Below, piece by piece: positions 10,114 through 19,901 of a DNA stretch of 64,000 nt; position 1 is the first letter of the stretch; every line of letters starts with the position of its first letter. The notes beneath the pieces are model-generated. The model was not told the origin of the DNA, searched no databases, and saw nothing but the letters and a program-made list of their open reading frames with translations. The translations under genes were made by a program, and so were the position numbers. This stretch comes from an uncultured Alphaproteobacteria bacterium. Lineage in GTDB: Bacteria > Pseudomonadota > Alphaproteobacteria > Rhizobiales > Aestuariivirgaceae. The stretch covers positions 1-64,000 of the forward strand of contig CALMZX010000104.1 in NCBI GenBank assembly GCA_937870685.1, given 5' to 3'.

Positions 10114-11367
10114 TTACTTCTTGTCCAATCCGTAGGCCTGATGCAAGGCCCGCACGGCAAGTTCCGTATAGGCTTCGTCGATCAGCACCGAGACCTTGAT
10201 TTCAGAGGTGGTGATCGCCTGGATGTTGATGCCCTTGTCGGCCAGCGACTTGAACATCTTGGCGGCGACACCCGCGTGGCTGCGCATGCCGATGCCGACA
10301 ACCGAAATCTTGGCCACATCAGCGGAATGCACCACGTCGTCGAAGCCCACCTTGGACTTCATGGCGTTGATCACTTCAATGGCCTTGCGCAGGTCCTTGC
10401 GCGCCAGCGTGAAGGTGATGTCGGTGAAGGCACCGTCATGCGACAGGTTCTGCACGATCATGTCGACACTGATGTCGGCCTCGGCCAGCGGCCCGAAGAT
10501 TGCTGCCGAAACGCCGGGCTGGTCCTTGACGCGGCGGATGGAAACCTTGGCCTCGTCGCGCGAATAGGCGATTCCGCTCACAACATGCTGTTCCACGATC
10601 TTGTCCTCATCGCAAACGATTGTTCCGGGGCCCGTGCCATCGGGCTTGTTCTGGTTGGGCGAGTCGGGCGGCTCGAAGGAAGAGCGCACCTGCAGCGGCA
10701 CCTTGTACACCATGGCGAGTTCGACTGAACGGGTCTGCAGCACCTTGGCGCCGAGCGACGCCTGCTCCAGCATTTCCTCGTAGGAGATGCGGTCGAGCTT
10801 CTGGGCCGCCGTGACGATGCGCGGATCGGCGGTATAGACACCATCGACGTCCGTGTAGATGTCACAGGCCGCCTCCAGCGCCGCAGCGACAGCCACCGCC
10901 GAGGTATCCGAGCCGCCACGTCCCAGCGTGGAGACGCGCTTGTCCGGGCCGATGCCCTGGAAGCCGGTGATCACCGCCACCTGGCCCTGCTCCATGCGCT
11001 TGACGATTTCAGCCCCGTTGATGTGGGTCATGCGGGCGGCACCATGCACGCCGTCAGTTTCGATGGGGATCTGCCAGCCCGCCCAGGAGCGCGCCGGTAT
11101 GCCCATGTCCTGCAGCACGATGGCGAGAAGCCCCGCCGTGATCTGTTCGCCGGTAGAGACAATGGCGTCATACTCGCGGGCGTCATGCACGGCTGCGGCC
11201 TGGCGGCACCATTCCACCAGCTGGTTGGTCGTGCCGGCCATGGCCGAAACCACCACCGCCACATGATTGCCCGCCTTGACTTCCCGTTCCACGTGGCGCG
11301 CGACGTTGCGGATGCGTTCAATGTCCGCAACCGACGTGCCGCCGAATTTCATCACCAAACGGCCCAT
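10114..11367 (-). CDS. lysC: Aspartate kinase
   Basis: Phosphorylates aspartate, the first step toward Lys, Thr, Met and diaminopimelate. With the ATG at 11367 the protein is 417 aa, the normal class III length. The ORF-track start adds 102 residues with no family counterpart. It begins MGRLVMKFGGTSV (kinase motif KFGGTS), has FQGIGPDKRVSTLGRGGSDTSAVA near 150-170, and ends in two ACT regulatory domains (about 265-410). Feedback control by Lys/Thr is expected from the ACT domains but not shown here. Confidence 0.96.
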   Translation of the reverse strand: MGRLVMKFGGTSVADIERIRNVARHVEREVKAGNHVAVVVSAMAGTTNQLVEWCRQAAAVHDAREYDAIVSTGEQITAGLLAIVLQDMGIPARSWAGWQIPIETDGVHGAARMTHINGAEIVKRMEQGQVAVITGFQGIGPDKRVSTLGRGGSDTSAVAVAAALEAACDIYTDVDGVYTADPRIVTAAQKLDRISYEEMLEQASLGAKVLQTRSVELAMVYKVPLQVRSSFEPPDSPNQNKPDGTGPGTIVCDEDKIVEQHVVSGIAYSRDEAKVSIRRVKDQPGVSAAIFGPLAEADISVDMIVQNLSHDGAFTDITFTLARKDLRKAIEVINAMKSKVGFDDVVHSADVAKISVVGIGMRSHAGVAAKMFKSLADKGINIQAITTSEIKVSVLIDEAYTELAVRALHQAYGLDKK

Positions 11368-11551
11368 GGGCCCACGTTTCCCTAATCCAGCTTTAAATCC
11401 GGACGCCACCGGAAATCGTAACGATTTCGGCCCATTGCAGGCATCAATCAGGGAATCCCCAGACGCGTCGCGCCGTCTCATAGTGGACGGGCCCGTGCGA
11501 TGCAATATAAGGGGCCCGGTTTGGGCCTGAAAAGTTTGGAGTGAGGTCAGG

Positions 11552-12307
11552 ATGACAATCGATACGGCAGCCCGCCCCGCGAGCCTCGACCCGGCGGAAG
11601 TGGAGAAATTCTCCCGCATGGCCGCCGAATGGTGGAACCCCAAGGGCAAATTCGGGGTGCTGCACGTCTTCAATCCGGTCCGCCTCGACTACATCAAGGA
11701 ACAGGTGACCGCCCGACTGGCCCGCGACCCCCTCATCCGCCGCCCCTTCGAAGGCCTGCGTTTCCTTGACATCGGCTGCGGCGGCGGCCTGCTCTGTGAG
11801 CCCATGGCCCGCCTCGGGGCCAGCGTGGTGGGCGTTGACCCCTCGGAAAAGAACATCAAGACGGCGACCGTCCACGCCCAGGAGATGGGCCTCACCGTCG
11901 ATTACCGCGTCGGCCTCGCCGAGGATCTGGCCGCGGCGGGCGAGCAGTTCGACGTCATCCTCAACATGGAGGTGATCGAGCATGTGGCCGATCCCGCAGC
12001 CTACACCCGCTCCTGCCTCTCCATGCTGAAGCCGGGCGGCCTGATGTTCGTCGCCACCATCAACCGCACCGGCAAATCCTTCGCCCTCGCCATCGTCGGC
12101 GCGGAATATGTGCTGGGCTGGCTGCCCAAGGGCACCCACCAGTGGGAGAAGTTCATCACCCCGGATGAACTGAAGGGCTGGATCGCCGCCAACGGCACTG
12201 ACGTGACGGACGAAAGCGGCGTCACCTACCACCCCCTCGCCGGAGACTGGCGCCGCTCCCGCGACATGGGCGTCAACTACATGCTGGTGGCGCAGAAGGC
12301 GGCGTGA
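11552..12307 (+). CDS. ubiG: Ubiquinone biosynthesis O-methyltransferase UbiG
   Basis: SAM-dependent enzyme doing both O-methylations in ubiquinone synthesis. 251 aa. The N-terminal [30 protein letters not shown] is the UbiG signature, and the SAM motif [19 protein letters not shown] lies at about 70-88. The C-terminal [23 protein letters not shown] is also characteristic. It is divergent from lysC, the usual alphaproteobacterial arrangement. Confidence 0.96.
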   Translation: MTIDTAARPASLDPAEVEKFSRMAAEWWNPKGKFGVLHVFNPVRLDYIKEQVTARLARDPLIRRPFEGLRFLDIGCGGGLLCEPMARLGASVVGVDPSEKNIKTATVHAQEMGLTVDYRVGLAEDLAAAGEQFDVILNMEVIEHVADPAAYTRSCLSMLKPGGLMFVATINRTGKSFALAIVGAEYVLGWLPKGTHQWEKFITPDELKGWIAANGTDVTDESGVTYHPLAGDWRRSRDMGVNYMLVAQKAA

Positions 12308-12372
12308 CGGTCAATGTCGGCCCCGACACCACGCGCCAAACGGGGTTCAGCCGGGAAAGCGAATGGCCCTGA

Positions 12373-12672
12373 TCAACGCAACAGCCTGGTCAGGTCCACG
12401 GCGCCATAAACCACGCGCATGACATCCACGGCATTTCCGGCGACCCGGTAGAGCACCACATGATTGCCGACGACCAGCAGGCGCGCGGCGGGAGCAATGC
12501 TCTCACGCAGCACGCCGCGTTCCGGAAAATACTGCAGGGATTCGATTGATTGCCGCAACCGGCCATAGAATCGGTCAGCAACGGCCTCGCCCGCAGCACC
12601 ATGCACCCATTCGTAGAGCCTGATCAGGTCGGTCTCGGCAGCGCCTGAAAGTCTGACACTGTAGAGCTTCAA
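12373..12672 (-). CDS. ParE/RelE-family toxin of a type II toxin-antitoxin pair
   Basis: About 99 aa, RelE/ParE fold: LYSVRLSGAAETDLIRLYEWV, then FPERGVLRESIAPAARLLVVGNHVVLYRVAGNAVDVMRVVYGA, matching the ParE pattern of gyrase-targeting toxins. The ORF track gives a 133-aa version, but its first 34 residues overlap the antitoxin gene. I prefer the TTG at 12672, whose TTGA overlaps the antitoxin stop TGA and would couple translation. Target (gyrase or mRNA) is not determined by sequence. Confidence 0.85.
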   Translation of the reverse strand: MKLYSVRLSGAAETDLIRLYEWVHGAAGEAVADRFYGRLRQSIESLQYFPERGVLRESIAPAARLLVVGNHVVLYRVAGNAVDVMRVVYGAVDLTRLLR

Positions 12673-12950
12673 GTGGCCTTTGCCTTGCGTGAGGCCACGC
12701 GGCGTCTTGCTTCCGCAAGAATGGCATCGAGGGAGCCGAGCGTGCCCGGCCCGCTGTCCACACCTTCCTGCCAAAGGGCGCGCAACTCTTCGAGCGAGAG
12801 CGCAGGGGCATCCTGTTTTTCCTGCCAGTCACGGAGCGCCTCGCGCACAACCTCGCTGGTGGAAGCATATTGTCCACCGGCAACTGCCCGCTTCATGAGT
12901 TTGGTCATCGCCTTTGGAAGCGCGATGGAGATTTTCTCGACGTTGCTCAT
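12669..12950 (-). CDS. ParD-like antitoxin (ribbon-helix-helix)
   Basis: 93 aa. The N-terminal KISIALPKAMTKLMKRAVAGGQYASTSEVVREALRDW is the MetJ/CopG-type RHH DNA-binding unit found in ParD antitoxins. The C-terminal half would be the toxin-binding, flexible part. It precedes the toxin with a 4-base overlap, the order usual for ParDE. Autorepression of the pair is expected from the family. Confidence 0.88.
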   Translation of the reverse strand: MSNVEKISIALPKAMTKLMKRAVAGGQYASTSEVVREALRDWQEKQDAPALSLEELRALWQEGVDSGPGTLGSLDAILAEARRRVASRKAKAT

Positions 12951-12981
12951 GCGCCAACGGTAGCAAAAATTGCTACCAGCT

Positions 12982-13428
12982 TCAATTCCGTTCTTCCGGC
13001 AGGCGCGGCAGGGGCAGCACCTCGATACCCTCTTCGATCAGCGACATCGCCTCGTCGGCCGTCGCATTGCCGAAGATGCCGCGCTCCTCTGATTCACCAT
13101 AGTGAATCTTGCGGGCCTCGTCGGCGAATTTGTCGCCCACGTTCTCGGCATTTTCTTCCACATGGCGGCGCATCTCGCGCATCATCGCCATCATCTGTGC
13201 CATGCGCGGATCGGCGGGAACCGCTGCCATGCGTTGCGGCTTGGCATCACTTTTCCTGTTGGCTTTCGTGCCAACGCGCGGCGCCATCAGCTGCTTCTCG
13301 ACCTTGCTGGAGCCGCACTGGGTGCATTCGACAAAGCCGCGCTTCGTCTGCTTCTCGAACGCTTCCGAGTCCGAAAACCAGCCATCAAAAGCATGGCCCT
13401 TGTCGCAGATGAGATCATAGCGGATCAT
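12982..13428 (-). CDS. DUF1178 family protein
   Basis: 148-aa conserved proteobacterial protein of unknown function. It begins MIRYDLICDKGHAFDGWFSDS and has a zinc-ribbon-like set of cysteines (C9 and CTQCGS near 36-39), typical of DUF1178. The C-terminal half is helical and charged (MMREMRRHVEENAENVGDKFADEARKIHYGESEERGIFG). It lies 21 bp after the nitrilase-family gene on the same strand. Confidence 0.9.
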   Translation of the reverse strand: MIRYDLICDKGHAFDGWFSDSEAFEKQTKRGFVECTQCGSSKVEKQLMAPRVGTKANRKSDAKPQRMAAVPADPRMAQMMAMMREMRRHVEENAENVGDKFADEARKIHYGESEERGIFGNATADEAMSLIEEGIEVLPLPRLPEERN

Positions 13429-13449
13429 GGACTTTGAGGTAGCAACCGT

Positions 13450-14268
13450 TCAGGGCGATTTCAAGCCGAAGTCCCGGGCATTCCTGAGCGCCGGGATGCG
13501 CTGCCGCGCCAGCACCGATTGTGCCGGATCAATCTCGGCGGTGACCACGCAAGGCTCCGTGCCCGCTTCCGCCAGGATTTCGCCCCACGGTGAAATGGCC
13601 AGCGAATGGCCATAGGTGGCCTTGCCGCCATCATGTTCGCCACCCTGCGCCGCCGTCAGCACGAAGCTGCCCGTCTCGATCGCCCGCGCCCGCAACAGCA
13701 CATGCCAGTGCGCTTCACCCGTGGGCACCGTGAAGGCAGCGGGATAGGTCAATACTGTCGCACCCGCATTGGCATAGGCATTGGCGAGGCGGGGAAAACG
13801 CACGTCATAGCAGATGCACAGCCCCAGCCGTGCGGTCTGCACATCCACCGTCACAGCCGTGTCACCGGGCGCATAGGTCGCGGATTCACGGTAGCTCTCA
13901 CCATTGGGCAAGTCGATGTCGAAGAGATGGATCTTGTCATAACGCGCCGCAATACGGCCATCGGGGCCGAACACCAGGCTGCGGTTGGCGATGCGTCCGT
14001 CTCCCGCCTTCACCGCCACCGAACCTACATGCAGGTGAATGCGCAGTTCCCGCGCCAGTGCCGCAAAACGCTGCACCAGCGCATCTTCGCCTTCGCTTTT
14101 CACGATGGCACGCAGCCGGTCCTTGTCCGGCTCGAAGATGTTGGAAACCTCGGGCGTCTGCACATAGGTGGCACCCGTGGCAGCGGCCTCCCGCACCAGC
14201 GCCTCCGCCTCCGGCACATTCCGTGCCGGATCACGCGACGAGCGCATCTGGACAAGGGCAATCTTCAT
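13450..14268 (-). CDS. Carbon-nitrogen hydrolase (nitrilase superfamily; Nit1/omega-amidase type)
   Basis: 272-aa cytosolic amidohydrolase. The catalytic triad is visible as Glu in QTPEVSNIF (about 41), Lys in RYDKIHLFDIDLPNG and Cys in GLCICYDVRFP. The best match is to the Nit1/Nit2 branch, whose members hydrolyse deaminated glutathione or omega-amides. It sits directly after grxC (stop and start overlap by one base), which makes a glutathione-repair role attractive but unproven. Confidence 0.85.
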   Translation of the reverse strand: MKIALVQMRSSRDPARNVPEAEALVREAAATGATYVQTPEVSNIFEPDKDRLRAIVKSEGEDALVQRFAALARELRIHLHVGSVAVKAGDGRIANRSLVFGPDGRIAARYDKIHLFDIDLPNGESYRESATYAPGDTAVTVDVQTARLGLCICYDVRFPRLANAYANAGATVLTYPAAFTVPTGEAHWHVLLRARAIETGSFVLTAAQGGEHDGGKATYGHSLAISPWGEILAEAGTEPCVVTAEIDPAQSVLARQRIPALRNARDFGLKSP

Positions 14269-14525
14269 CAGGCCGCCAGCAGGGGATCGAGCTTGCCCGC
14301 CGCGTCAAGCGCGTGCAGGTCATCGCAGCCACCCACATGGGTGGCGCCAATGAAGATCTGCGGCACCGTGCGGCGGCCATGGGCGCGCTCCGTCATCTTC
14401 TGCCGCAATGCCGCATCGCCGCTCACGTCGATTTCGGCAAAGGCCGCGTTCTTCTTGCGCAACAGCGACTTCGCCATCTGGCAATAGGGGCAAAAAGGCG
14501 TCGTATAGATCGTGATCTCAGGCAT
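14268..14525 (-). CDS. grxC: Glutaredoxin 3
   Basis: 85-aa dithiol glutaredoxin that reduces disulfides with glutathione. The active site CPYC is at 12-15, the cis-Pro TVPQIFIG near 54-61, and the GSH-binding GGCDDL after it. The length and MPEITIYTTPFCPYC start are typical of GrxC. It lies 11 bp from comF and overlaps the next gene by one base, in the alphaproteobacterial order comF-grxC-nitrilase-DUF1178. Confidence 0.95.
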   Translation of the reverse strand: MPEITIYTTPFCPYCQMAKSLLRKKNAAFAEIDVSGDAALRQKMTERAHGRRTVPQIFIGATHVGGCDDLHALDAAGKLDPLLAA

Positions 14526-14536
14526 GGTCCATTCCG

Positions 14537-15337
14537 TCAGGCCTCAATATGTAACTGCGCAGGCGTCAGCACAAGGGCGAAGCTCAGCACATCCACCCCC
14601 GCCGCCCCCGCTGCCATCAGGGTCTCGGCACAGGCCGCCGCCGTGGCACCCGTGGTGCGCACGTCATCCACCAGCAGCACCCGCCTGCCCTCGATGGCAG
14701 GCCGTCTCTCCGGCGGAACGGCAAAGGCCCGGCGCACATTTTTCCGGCGCTCCTCCGCCGTCAGCCCCACCTGCGAGCGAGTCACCATCTGCCGCAACAG
14801 CACATCGGTCAGATAAGGCTTGCCCGAAACCCGGCTGATTTCCTGCGCCAGCACGGCCGCCTGGTTGAAGCGCCGCCGCCAAAGGCGCTTGCGGTGCAGC
14901 GGCACGGGCAGGATCACATCGCAATCCGCGATCAGCTTCCGCCCCGGACCCAGCATCATGCGGGCCATGGCAAGGCCTGCCTCATGCATGTCATTGTACT
15001 TGAGAAGATGGACGAGATGCTTGGCCGTCTCGGTGAAGGCAACAGCACCCCGCGCCCGCTGCCACGGCGGCGGTTCCGCGATGGCCGCCGGTGACAGCGC
15101 GCCTTCTCCCTGGTCATAGTCAAACGGCGTGCCCATCGCCTCGCACACCGGCTCGTCGATGAAGGTGAGCGTCTGCCAGCAGGCGAGGCACAGGCTGGCC
15201 CCTTCCGTCACCTCGGTCCGGCAAGCCACGCAGCGGGGCGGCGTGATCCAGTCCACGAAGCCCCGCCACAGCCAGCGCGCCGCCGCCTGTCCGCGCTGGC
15301 TGAGCGGGGGAATTTCCGCTATCGGCTCATCCGTCAT
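14537..15337 (-). CDS. ComF family protein (phosphoribosyltransferase fold)
   Basis: 266 aa from the ATG at 15337. Near the N-terminus are four cysteines (RCVACRTEV...SLCLACWQ, about 35-56) of the ComF double zinc-ribbon, and at the C-terminus the PRPP-binding loop VLLVDDVRTTGATAAAC. Homologues assist DNA uptake or recombination; the enzyme activity is uncertain. The ORF track extends it 183 codons into the divergent gene. The MTDEPIAEIPPL start is chosen because the family's zinc domain follows soon after. Confidence 0.88.
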   Translation of the reverse strand: MTDEPIAEIPPLSQRGQAAARWLWRGFVDWITPPRCVACRTEVTEGASLCLACWQTLTFIDEPVCEAMGTPFDYDQGEGALSPAAIAEPPPWQRARGAVAFTETAKHLVHLLKYNDMHEAGLAMARMMLGPGRKLIADCDVILPVPLHRKRLWRRRFNQAAVLAQEISRVSGKPYLTDVLLRQMVTRSQVGLTAEERRKNVRRAFAVPPERRPAIEGRRVLLVDDVRTTGATAAACAETLMAAGAAGVDVLSFALVLTPAQLHIEA

Positions 15338-16172
15338 GGAAGGACCACACCACATCTTTGATCGCGCTGTCCATGTGGCGCGCGTGCGGGCCGCCCAGGG
15401 TGATGCCGCGCACGCCCTCGACCGCCACATCGCCCGCGAACTGGCTGAGCGCATGGCTGTGATCAACCGCACATTCCCGGATGCCGTTCTCGTCGCCGCC
15501 CGTCCCAGTGCTTCACGCGAGATCTTGGTTGAAGACGGAAAATGCTTGAAAATCAGCACGTTGTCTCCATCCCCTGAGGACGTCCTGAGGCTCGAAGCAG
15601 AGACCACCTCCTGCCTCGTCAGCCTGCTCGACCTGCAGACCATCAATGATGTGCCGGGCCATCTCGCCCAGGCCGCCCGTGCGCTCCGCCCCGATGGCCT
15701 TGCGCTCTTTGCCTTCTTTGCCGGCGACACCTTGCGCGAATTGCGCGAAGTCTGGCTGGCGGCAGAAAGCGAAATGACGGGTGGTGTCACGCCACGCGTG
15801 GCGCCGATGATTGACCTCCGCGAGGCTGGCGGCCTCCTGCAGCGCGCTGGCCTTGCGCTTCCCGTTGCCGACATGGACCGCGTCACCCTGCGCTATGACA
15901 ATGCGCTGGCCCTCATGGCCGAACTCAAGGGCCTGGGCTTTTCCAATCCGATGGCAGGCCGCAGCCGCCACTTCACGCCGCGCCGCCTCCTTGGCCGCGT
16001 CGCCGAACTCTATCAGCAACGCTTCGCCGATCCCGATGGCCGCATCCGCGTGACACTCGACATTGCCTGGGCCATGGCCTGGAAACCCCACGCCTCGCAG
16101 CAGCAGCCGCTGAAACCCGGCTCGGCCAAAATGCGCCTCGCCGATGCCTTACGGGTGAAGGACGGGGAGTAG
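15336..16172 (+). CDS. Methyltransferase-like protein (NDUFAF5/BioC-like) with degenerate SAM motif
   Basis: 278 aa from the ATG at 15336. HIFDRAVHVARVRAAQ...LDRHIARELAERMAVI matches the N-terminus of alphaproteobacterial relatives of complex I factor NDUFAF5, and PGHLAQAARALRPDGLALFAFFAGDTLRELR plus GFSNPMAGRSRHFTPRR match its later parts. The glycine-rich SAM motif I expected after the first helix is not recognisable (VLVAARPSASREI instead of a DLGxGxG-type strand-loop), so catalysis is doubtful. The start codon overlaps that of divergent comF within CATG. Confidence 0.7.
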   Translation: MEGPHHIFDRAVHVARVRAAQGDAAHALDRHIARELAERMAVINRTFPDAVLVAARPSASREILVEDGKCLKISTLSPSPEDVLRLEAETTSCLVSLLDLQTINDVPGHLAQAARALRPDGLALFAFFAGDTLRELREVWLAAESEMTGGVTPRVAPMIDLREAGGLLQRAGLALPVADMDRVTLRYDNALALMAELKGLGFSNPMAGRSRHFTPRRLLGRVAELYQQRFADPDGRIRVTLDIAWAMAWKPHASQQQPLKPGSAKMRLADALRVKDGE

Positions 16173-16175
16173 GCG

Positions 16176-18059
16176 TCAGGCGGCCTTGCGTCCGCGTGGC
16201 GGTGCGCGGCGTCCAGGCGACTTCGGCGCCACCTTGTCATCGAAAAGCTCAGCCAGCTTTTCCGTCATGGCACCACCCAGCTCTTCCGCGTCCACGATGG
16301 TCACGGCCCGCTTGTAGTAGCGCGTCACGTCATGGCCGATGCCGATGGCGATGAGTTCGACCGGTGAACGGCCCTCAATGTCGTTGATCACCTGCCGCAG
16401 GTGCCGTTCCAGATAGTTGCCGGAGTTGACCGAGAGCGTGGAGTCATCAACCGGGGCGCCATCTGAGATCACCATCAGGATGCGGCGCTGTTCCGGCCGC
16501 CCCAGCAACCGGTTGTGCGCCCAGATCAGTGCCTCGCCGTCGATGTTTTCTTTCAGCAAACCTTCGCGCATCATCAGGCCAAGATTGCGCCGCGCCCGCC
16601 GCCACGGCTCGTCCGCCGCCTTGTAGATGATGTGGCGGAGATCATTGAGACGCCCCGGATTGGCAGGCTTGCCGCCCGCCAGCCACTTCTCGCGCGCCTG
16701 CCCGCCCTTCCAGGCCCGCGTGGTGAAGCCAAGAATTTCCGTCTTCACACCGCAGCGCTCCAGCGTACGCGCCAGGATGTCGGCACAGGTCGCCGCCACC
16801 GTGATCGGGCGGCCACGCATGGAGCCGGAGTTGTCGAGCAGCAGCGTCACCACCGTGTCGCGGAACTGCGTGTCCTTTTCCATCTTGAAGGACAGCGGAT
16901 GCATCGGGTCGATCACCACCCGCATCAGCTTGGCGGTGTCGAGGATGCCCTCTTCAAGATCGAAATCCCACGAGCGGTTCTGCTGCGCCATCAGGCGGCG
17001 CTGCAGCCGGTTGGCCAGCCTCGCCACCACGCCCTGCAGATTGGCCAGCTGCTTGTCGAGATAGGCGCGGAGCCGCGTCAGTTCCTCGGCGTCGCACAGG
17101 TCGTCGGCTTCCACCACTTCATCGAAGCTGTTGGAATAGACCTTGTAGAAATCCTCGTTGTTGTTGGAGGAGAAGGGCAGTTGCGGACGGAACGGCTCCT
17201 CGCCGTCGGTGTTCTCTTCCGTCGCGTCGTCTTCGGGTTGCTCGTCGGTTTCCACCGACTGGGCTTCCATCTCGGCGGATTCGGTTTCCCCTTCGGCCTG
17301 CTCCATCTGCTCGGCCTGCGATTCGCTTTCCTGCTCCTCGCCTTCGGGAGTCTCGTTGCGCTCGCCGGGATCCTCTTCGGCTTCCTGTTCTTCGTTGTCG
17401 TCGCCCTTGTCCGGGTCCTCGCCCAGCTCATCGGCCATGTCGAGGGCGGAAATCAGCTCGCGTGACAGCCGGGCGAAGGCCTGCTGATCGGTGAGCGCGT
17501 CCTTCAGGTGATCCAGCTGGTCGTGGGCCTTTTCCTCGACCCACGGCCGCCAGAGATCGACATAGGATTTGATCGCCGGCGGCGGCGCCTCGCCCGTCAG
17601 GCGCTCGCGCAGGATAAGGCCGACGGCTTCCTCCAGCGGTGTGTCCCGCCGGTTGCTGGAACGGTTGACCACGGTGCGGCTGTAGCGGTCATCCAGCATC
17701 ACGCCGAGGTTCTGCTTCACGCCCGGCATGGCGTTGGCACCGATGGCTTCCACGCGTGCCTGCTCCACCGCGTCAAACACCGCGCGCGCATTCTTGCCCA
17801 CCGGGCTGTAGCGTGAATGCACGTTGTCGGCATGGTGTGAAAGGCGCAACGCGAAACTGTCGGCGAGGCCACGCGTCACGGCAATGTCACGCGCCGAGGC
17901 ATTCTGGTTCACCTGCGGCAGGCGCGCCTTGTGTCCGGTCAGCGACGGCTGCTCGTTGCCGAAACTCACATTGAGTTCCGGATCAAGCGCCATGGTCTTC
18001 ATGGCGGCGCCCAGCACCCCCTTGAAGCGTTCGGCGCGATCATCCTTGCCCTGCGCCAT
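16176..18059 (-). CDS. cobT: Aerobic cobaltochelatase subunit CobT
   Basis: 627 aa. CobT joins CobS and CobN to insert cobalt into hydrogenobyrinate diamide in the aerobic cobalamin pathway. The N-terminal half contains the CobT domain, followed by a very acidic stretch (about 215-295, rich in EDDEE/QAEQ). The C-terminal VWA domain has the metal-ion MIDAS loop [12 protein letters not shown] near residue 408. The end [15 protein letters not shown] is basic. It lies 12 bp after cobS; cobN is not in the window. Confidence 0.95.
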   Translation of the reverse strand: MAQGKDDRAERFKGVLGAAMKTMALDPELNVSFGNEQPSLTGHKARLPQVNQNASARDIAVTRGLADSFALRLSHHADNVHSRYSPVGKNARAVFDAVEQARVEAIGANAMPGVKQNLGVMLDDRYSRTVVNRSSNRRDTPLEEAVGLILRERLTGEAPPPAIKSYVDLWRPWVEEKAHDQLDHLKDALTDQQAFARLSRELISALDMADELGEDPDKGDDNEEQEAEEDPGERNETPEGEEQESESQAEQMEQAEGETESAEMEAQSVETDEQPEDDATEENTDGEEPFRPQLPFSSNNNEDFYKVYSNSFDEVVEADDLCDAEELTRLRAYLDKQLANLQGVVARLANRLQRRLMAQQNRSWDFDLEEGILDTAKLMRVVIDPMHPLSFKMEKDTQFRDTVVTLLLDNSGSMRGRPITVAATCADILARTLERCGVKTEILGFTTRAWKGGQAREKWLAGGKPANPGRLNDLRHIIYKAADEPWRRARRNLGLMMREGLLKENIDGEALIWAHNRLLGRPEQRRILMVISDGAPVDDSTLSVNSGNYLERHLRQVINDIEGRSPVELIAIGIGHDVTRYYKRAVTIVDAEELGGAMTEKLAELFDDKVAPKSPGRRAPPRGRKAA

Positions 18060-18071
18060 TGTGTTTCAGTC

Positions 18072-19073
18072 TCAGGCGATGGCGAGGCGAGCCGCCGATT
18101 CCGGCAGCTCTTCACCGAAGCAGCGCTGGTAGAATTCCGCGATGATCGGGCGTTCCAGCTCGTCGCACTTGTTGAGGAAGGTCAGGCGGAAGGCCATGCC
18201 GAGGTCGCCGCCGAAAATCTCGGCATTCTGCGCCCAGGTGATCACCGTGCGCGGGCTCATGACCGTGGAAACGTCGCCCTGCATGAAGGCGTTGCGCGTG
18301 AGGTCGGCGACGCGCACCATGTTGGCCAGCGTCTTGCGGCCCTTCTCGGTGTCGTAAGCTTTGCACTTGGCCAGCACGATGCCGACCTCCTGCACATGCG
18401 GCAGGTAGTTGAGCACGGTAACGACCGACCAGCGGTCCATCTGTGCCTGGTTGATCTGCTGCGTGCCGTGGTAGAGGCCGGTGGTGTCTCCGAGGCCCAC
18501 CGTGTTGGCCGTGGCAAACAGCCGGAAGGCCGGGTGAGGGCGGATGACGCGGCTCTGGTCCAGCAGCGTCAGCTTGCCGGAGGATTCGAGGATGCGCTGG
18601 ATCACGAACATCACGTCGGGGCGGCCCGCGTCATATTCGTCAAAGACCAGTGCCACGTTGTGCTGGTAGGCCCAGGGCAGGATGCCCTCACGGAACTCCG
18701 TCACCTGCTTGCCCTCTTTCAGCACGATGGCATCCTTGCCGATGAGGTCGATGCGGCTGATGTGGCTGTCGAGGTTGATGCGGATGCACGGCCAGTTGAG
18801 GCGCGCCGCCACCTGCTCGATGTGGGTGGACTTGCCGGTGCCGTGATAGCCGGTCACCATCACGCGGCGGTTGTGGGCAAAGCCCGCAAGGATGGCAAGC
18901 GTGGTTTCCTTGTTGAACAGGTAGTCCTGGTCCAGGTCCGGAACATGCTCGCTGGTGTCCGAATAGGCCGGCACCATCATGTTCGATTCGAAGCCGAAGA
19001 CCTGCGACACCGAAACCATCTTGTCGGGGTTGCCGGGCATCGCGCCGTTGGCGCCATTGGGTGTTGCAGTCAT
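18072..19073 (-). CDS. cobS: Aerobic cobaltochelatase subunit CobS (AAA+ ATPase)
   Basis: 333-aa MoxR/CobS-type AAA+ ATPase powering cobalt insertion. Walker [10 protein letters not shown] at 75-83, Walker [14 protein letters not shown] near 147-159, sensor-1 [10 protein letters not shown]. The N-terminal [15 protein letters not shown] is a CobS hallmark. It is the first gene of the cobS-cobT pair and follows a J-domain gene, the arrangement common in Hyphomicrobiales. Confidence 0.96.
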   Translation of the reverse strand: MTATPNGANGAMPGNPDKMVSVSQVFGFESNMMVPAYSDTSEHVPDLDQDYLFNKETTLAILAGFAHNRRVMVTGYHGTGKSTHIEQVAARLNWPCIRINLDSHISRIDLIGKDAIVLKEGKQVTEFREGILPWAYQHNVALVFDEYDAGRPDVMFVIQRILESSGKLTLLDQSRVIRPHPAFRLFATANTVGLGDTTGLYHGTQQINQAQMDRWSVVTVLNYLPHVQEVGIVLAKCKAYDTEKGRKTLANMVRVADLTRNAFMQGDVSTVMSPRTVITWAQNAEIFGGDLGMAFRLTFLNKCDELERPIIAEFYQRCFGEELPESAARLAIA

Positions 19074-19171
19074 GTCAGCTCACTCAGTCACGGGGCGGGA
19101 AAAGCCCAATTGATCCGTCGCACGTTCGGGGAATGCACAGCCTTCTAGAGGCAAGCGGCCCATCCGGCAAG

Positions 19172-19771
19172 TCAGCAGAAGCCACTGGCCCTAAGCGTGT
19201 CGTAGGCGTGGATGACCGCTTTCAGCGTGTCCTCGTTGGCACGGCTGCCGCCGTTGGCATCGGGGTGAAGCCGCTTCACCAGCAGCTTGTATTTCGCCTT
19301 GGCGTCATCGGGTGTGGCATTCTCGTCAAGGCCAAGCGTCAGCAGGGCCTTCATCTCGTTGCGCTTCAGGCTGCGGCCCAGCTTCTGTTCGGCCGGCTTG
19401 CGCTGCGCCCGGCCGAGGATTTCCATGGGATCGTCAAGGCGCCGCGCCGTGCCACGGGTCGAGCCGGCCCGGGCGTGGGCATTCTGCCCCAGCTTCCAGG
19501 TGGGCCGCTCGCCCAGTTGCGCCGCCTTCTGGTAGTCCGAAATGGAGCCATCCGACATGCCGGCGAAATAATTGTAGGTCTTGTTGTACTCCTGCACATG
19601 CGCCGTGCAGTAGTTGTGGAACTGGCCCTCCTGGCCACGGCCTTTCGGAGCCTTGTGGCGCGCGGGCTTTTCACACTCCGGCCATTCGCACTTGGCCTCC
19701 GCCTTGGGCTGCGGCTTGGAGCCACGCGGCGTGATCCTGATCTTGTCGAAGTACTTTGAATCGAGTTTCAT
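19172..19771 (-). CDS. J-domain molecular chaperone-like protein
   Basis: 199 aa from ATG 19771; the ORF-track start adds 22 unlikely residues. The J domain is C-terminal (about 140-195): TLGLDENATPDDAKAKYKLLVKRLHPDANGG with the HPD tripeptide that stimulates DnaK ATPase. The N-terminal part has cysteine pairs (CEWPECEKPARH, then FHNYCTAHVQEYN) that look like a small zinc-binding module. This protein neighbours cobS and bolA across alphaproteobacteria; its client is unknown. Confidence 0.88.
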   Translation of the reverse strand: MKLDSKYFDKIRITPRGSKPQPKAEAKCEWPECEKPARHKAPKGRGQEGQFHNYCTAHVQEYNKTYNYFAGMSDGSISDYQKAAQLGERPTWKLGQNAHARAGSTRGTARRLDDPMEILGRAQRKPAEQKLGRSLKRNEMKALLTLGLDENATPDDAKAKYKLLVKRLHPDANGGSRANEDTLKAVIHAYDTLRASGFC

Positions 19772-19901
19772 GAATGGGATATAGGCATTGAAATCGGTTG
19801 GAACGATGGAAGCCCGGACTTTTACCCGATCGGGCACAAAAAGGCGAAGGCTTTCCGCATCTTCATGTCCGGTTTGATTGATTGGAGCAAAGGCATATCA
19901 C

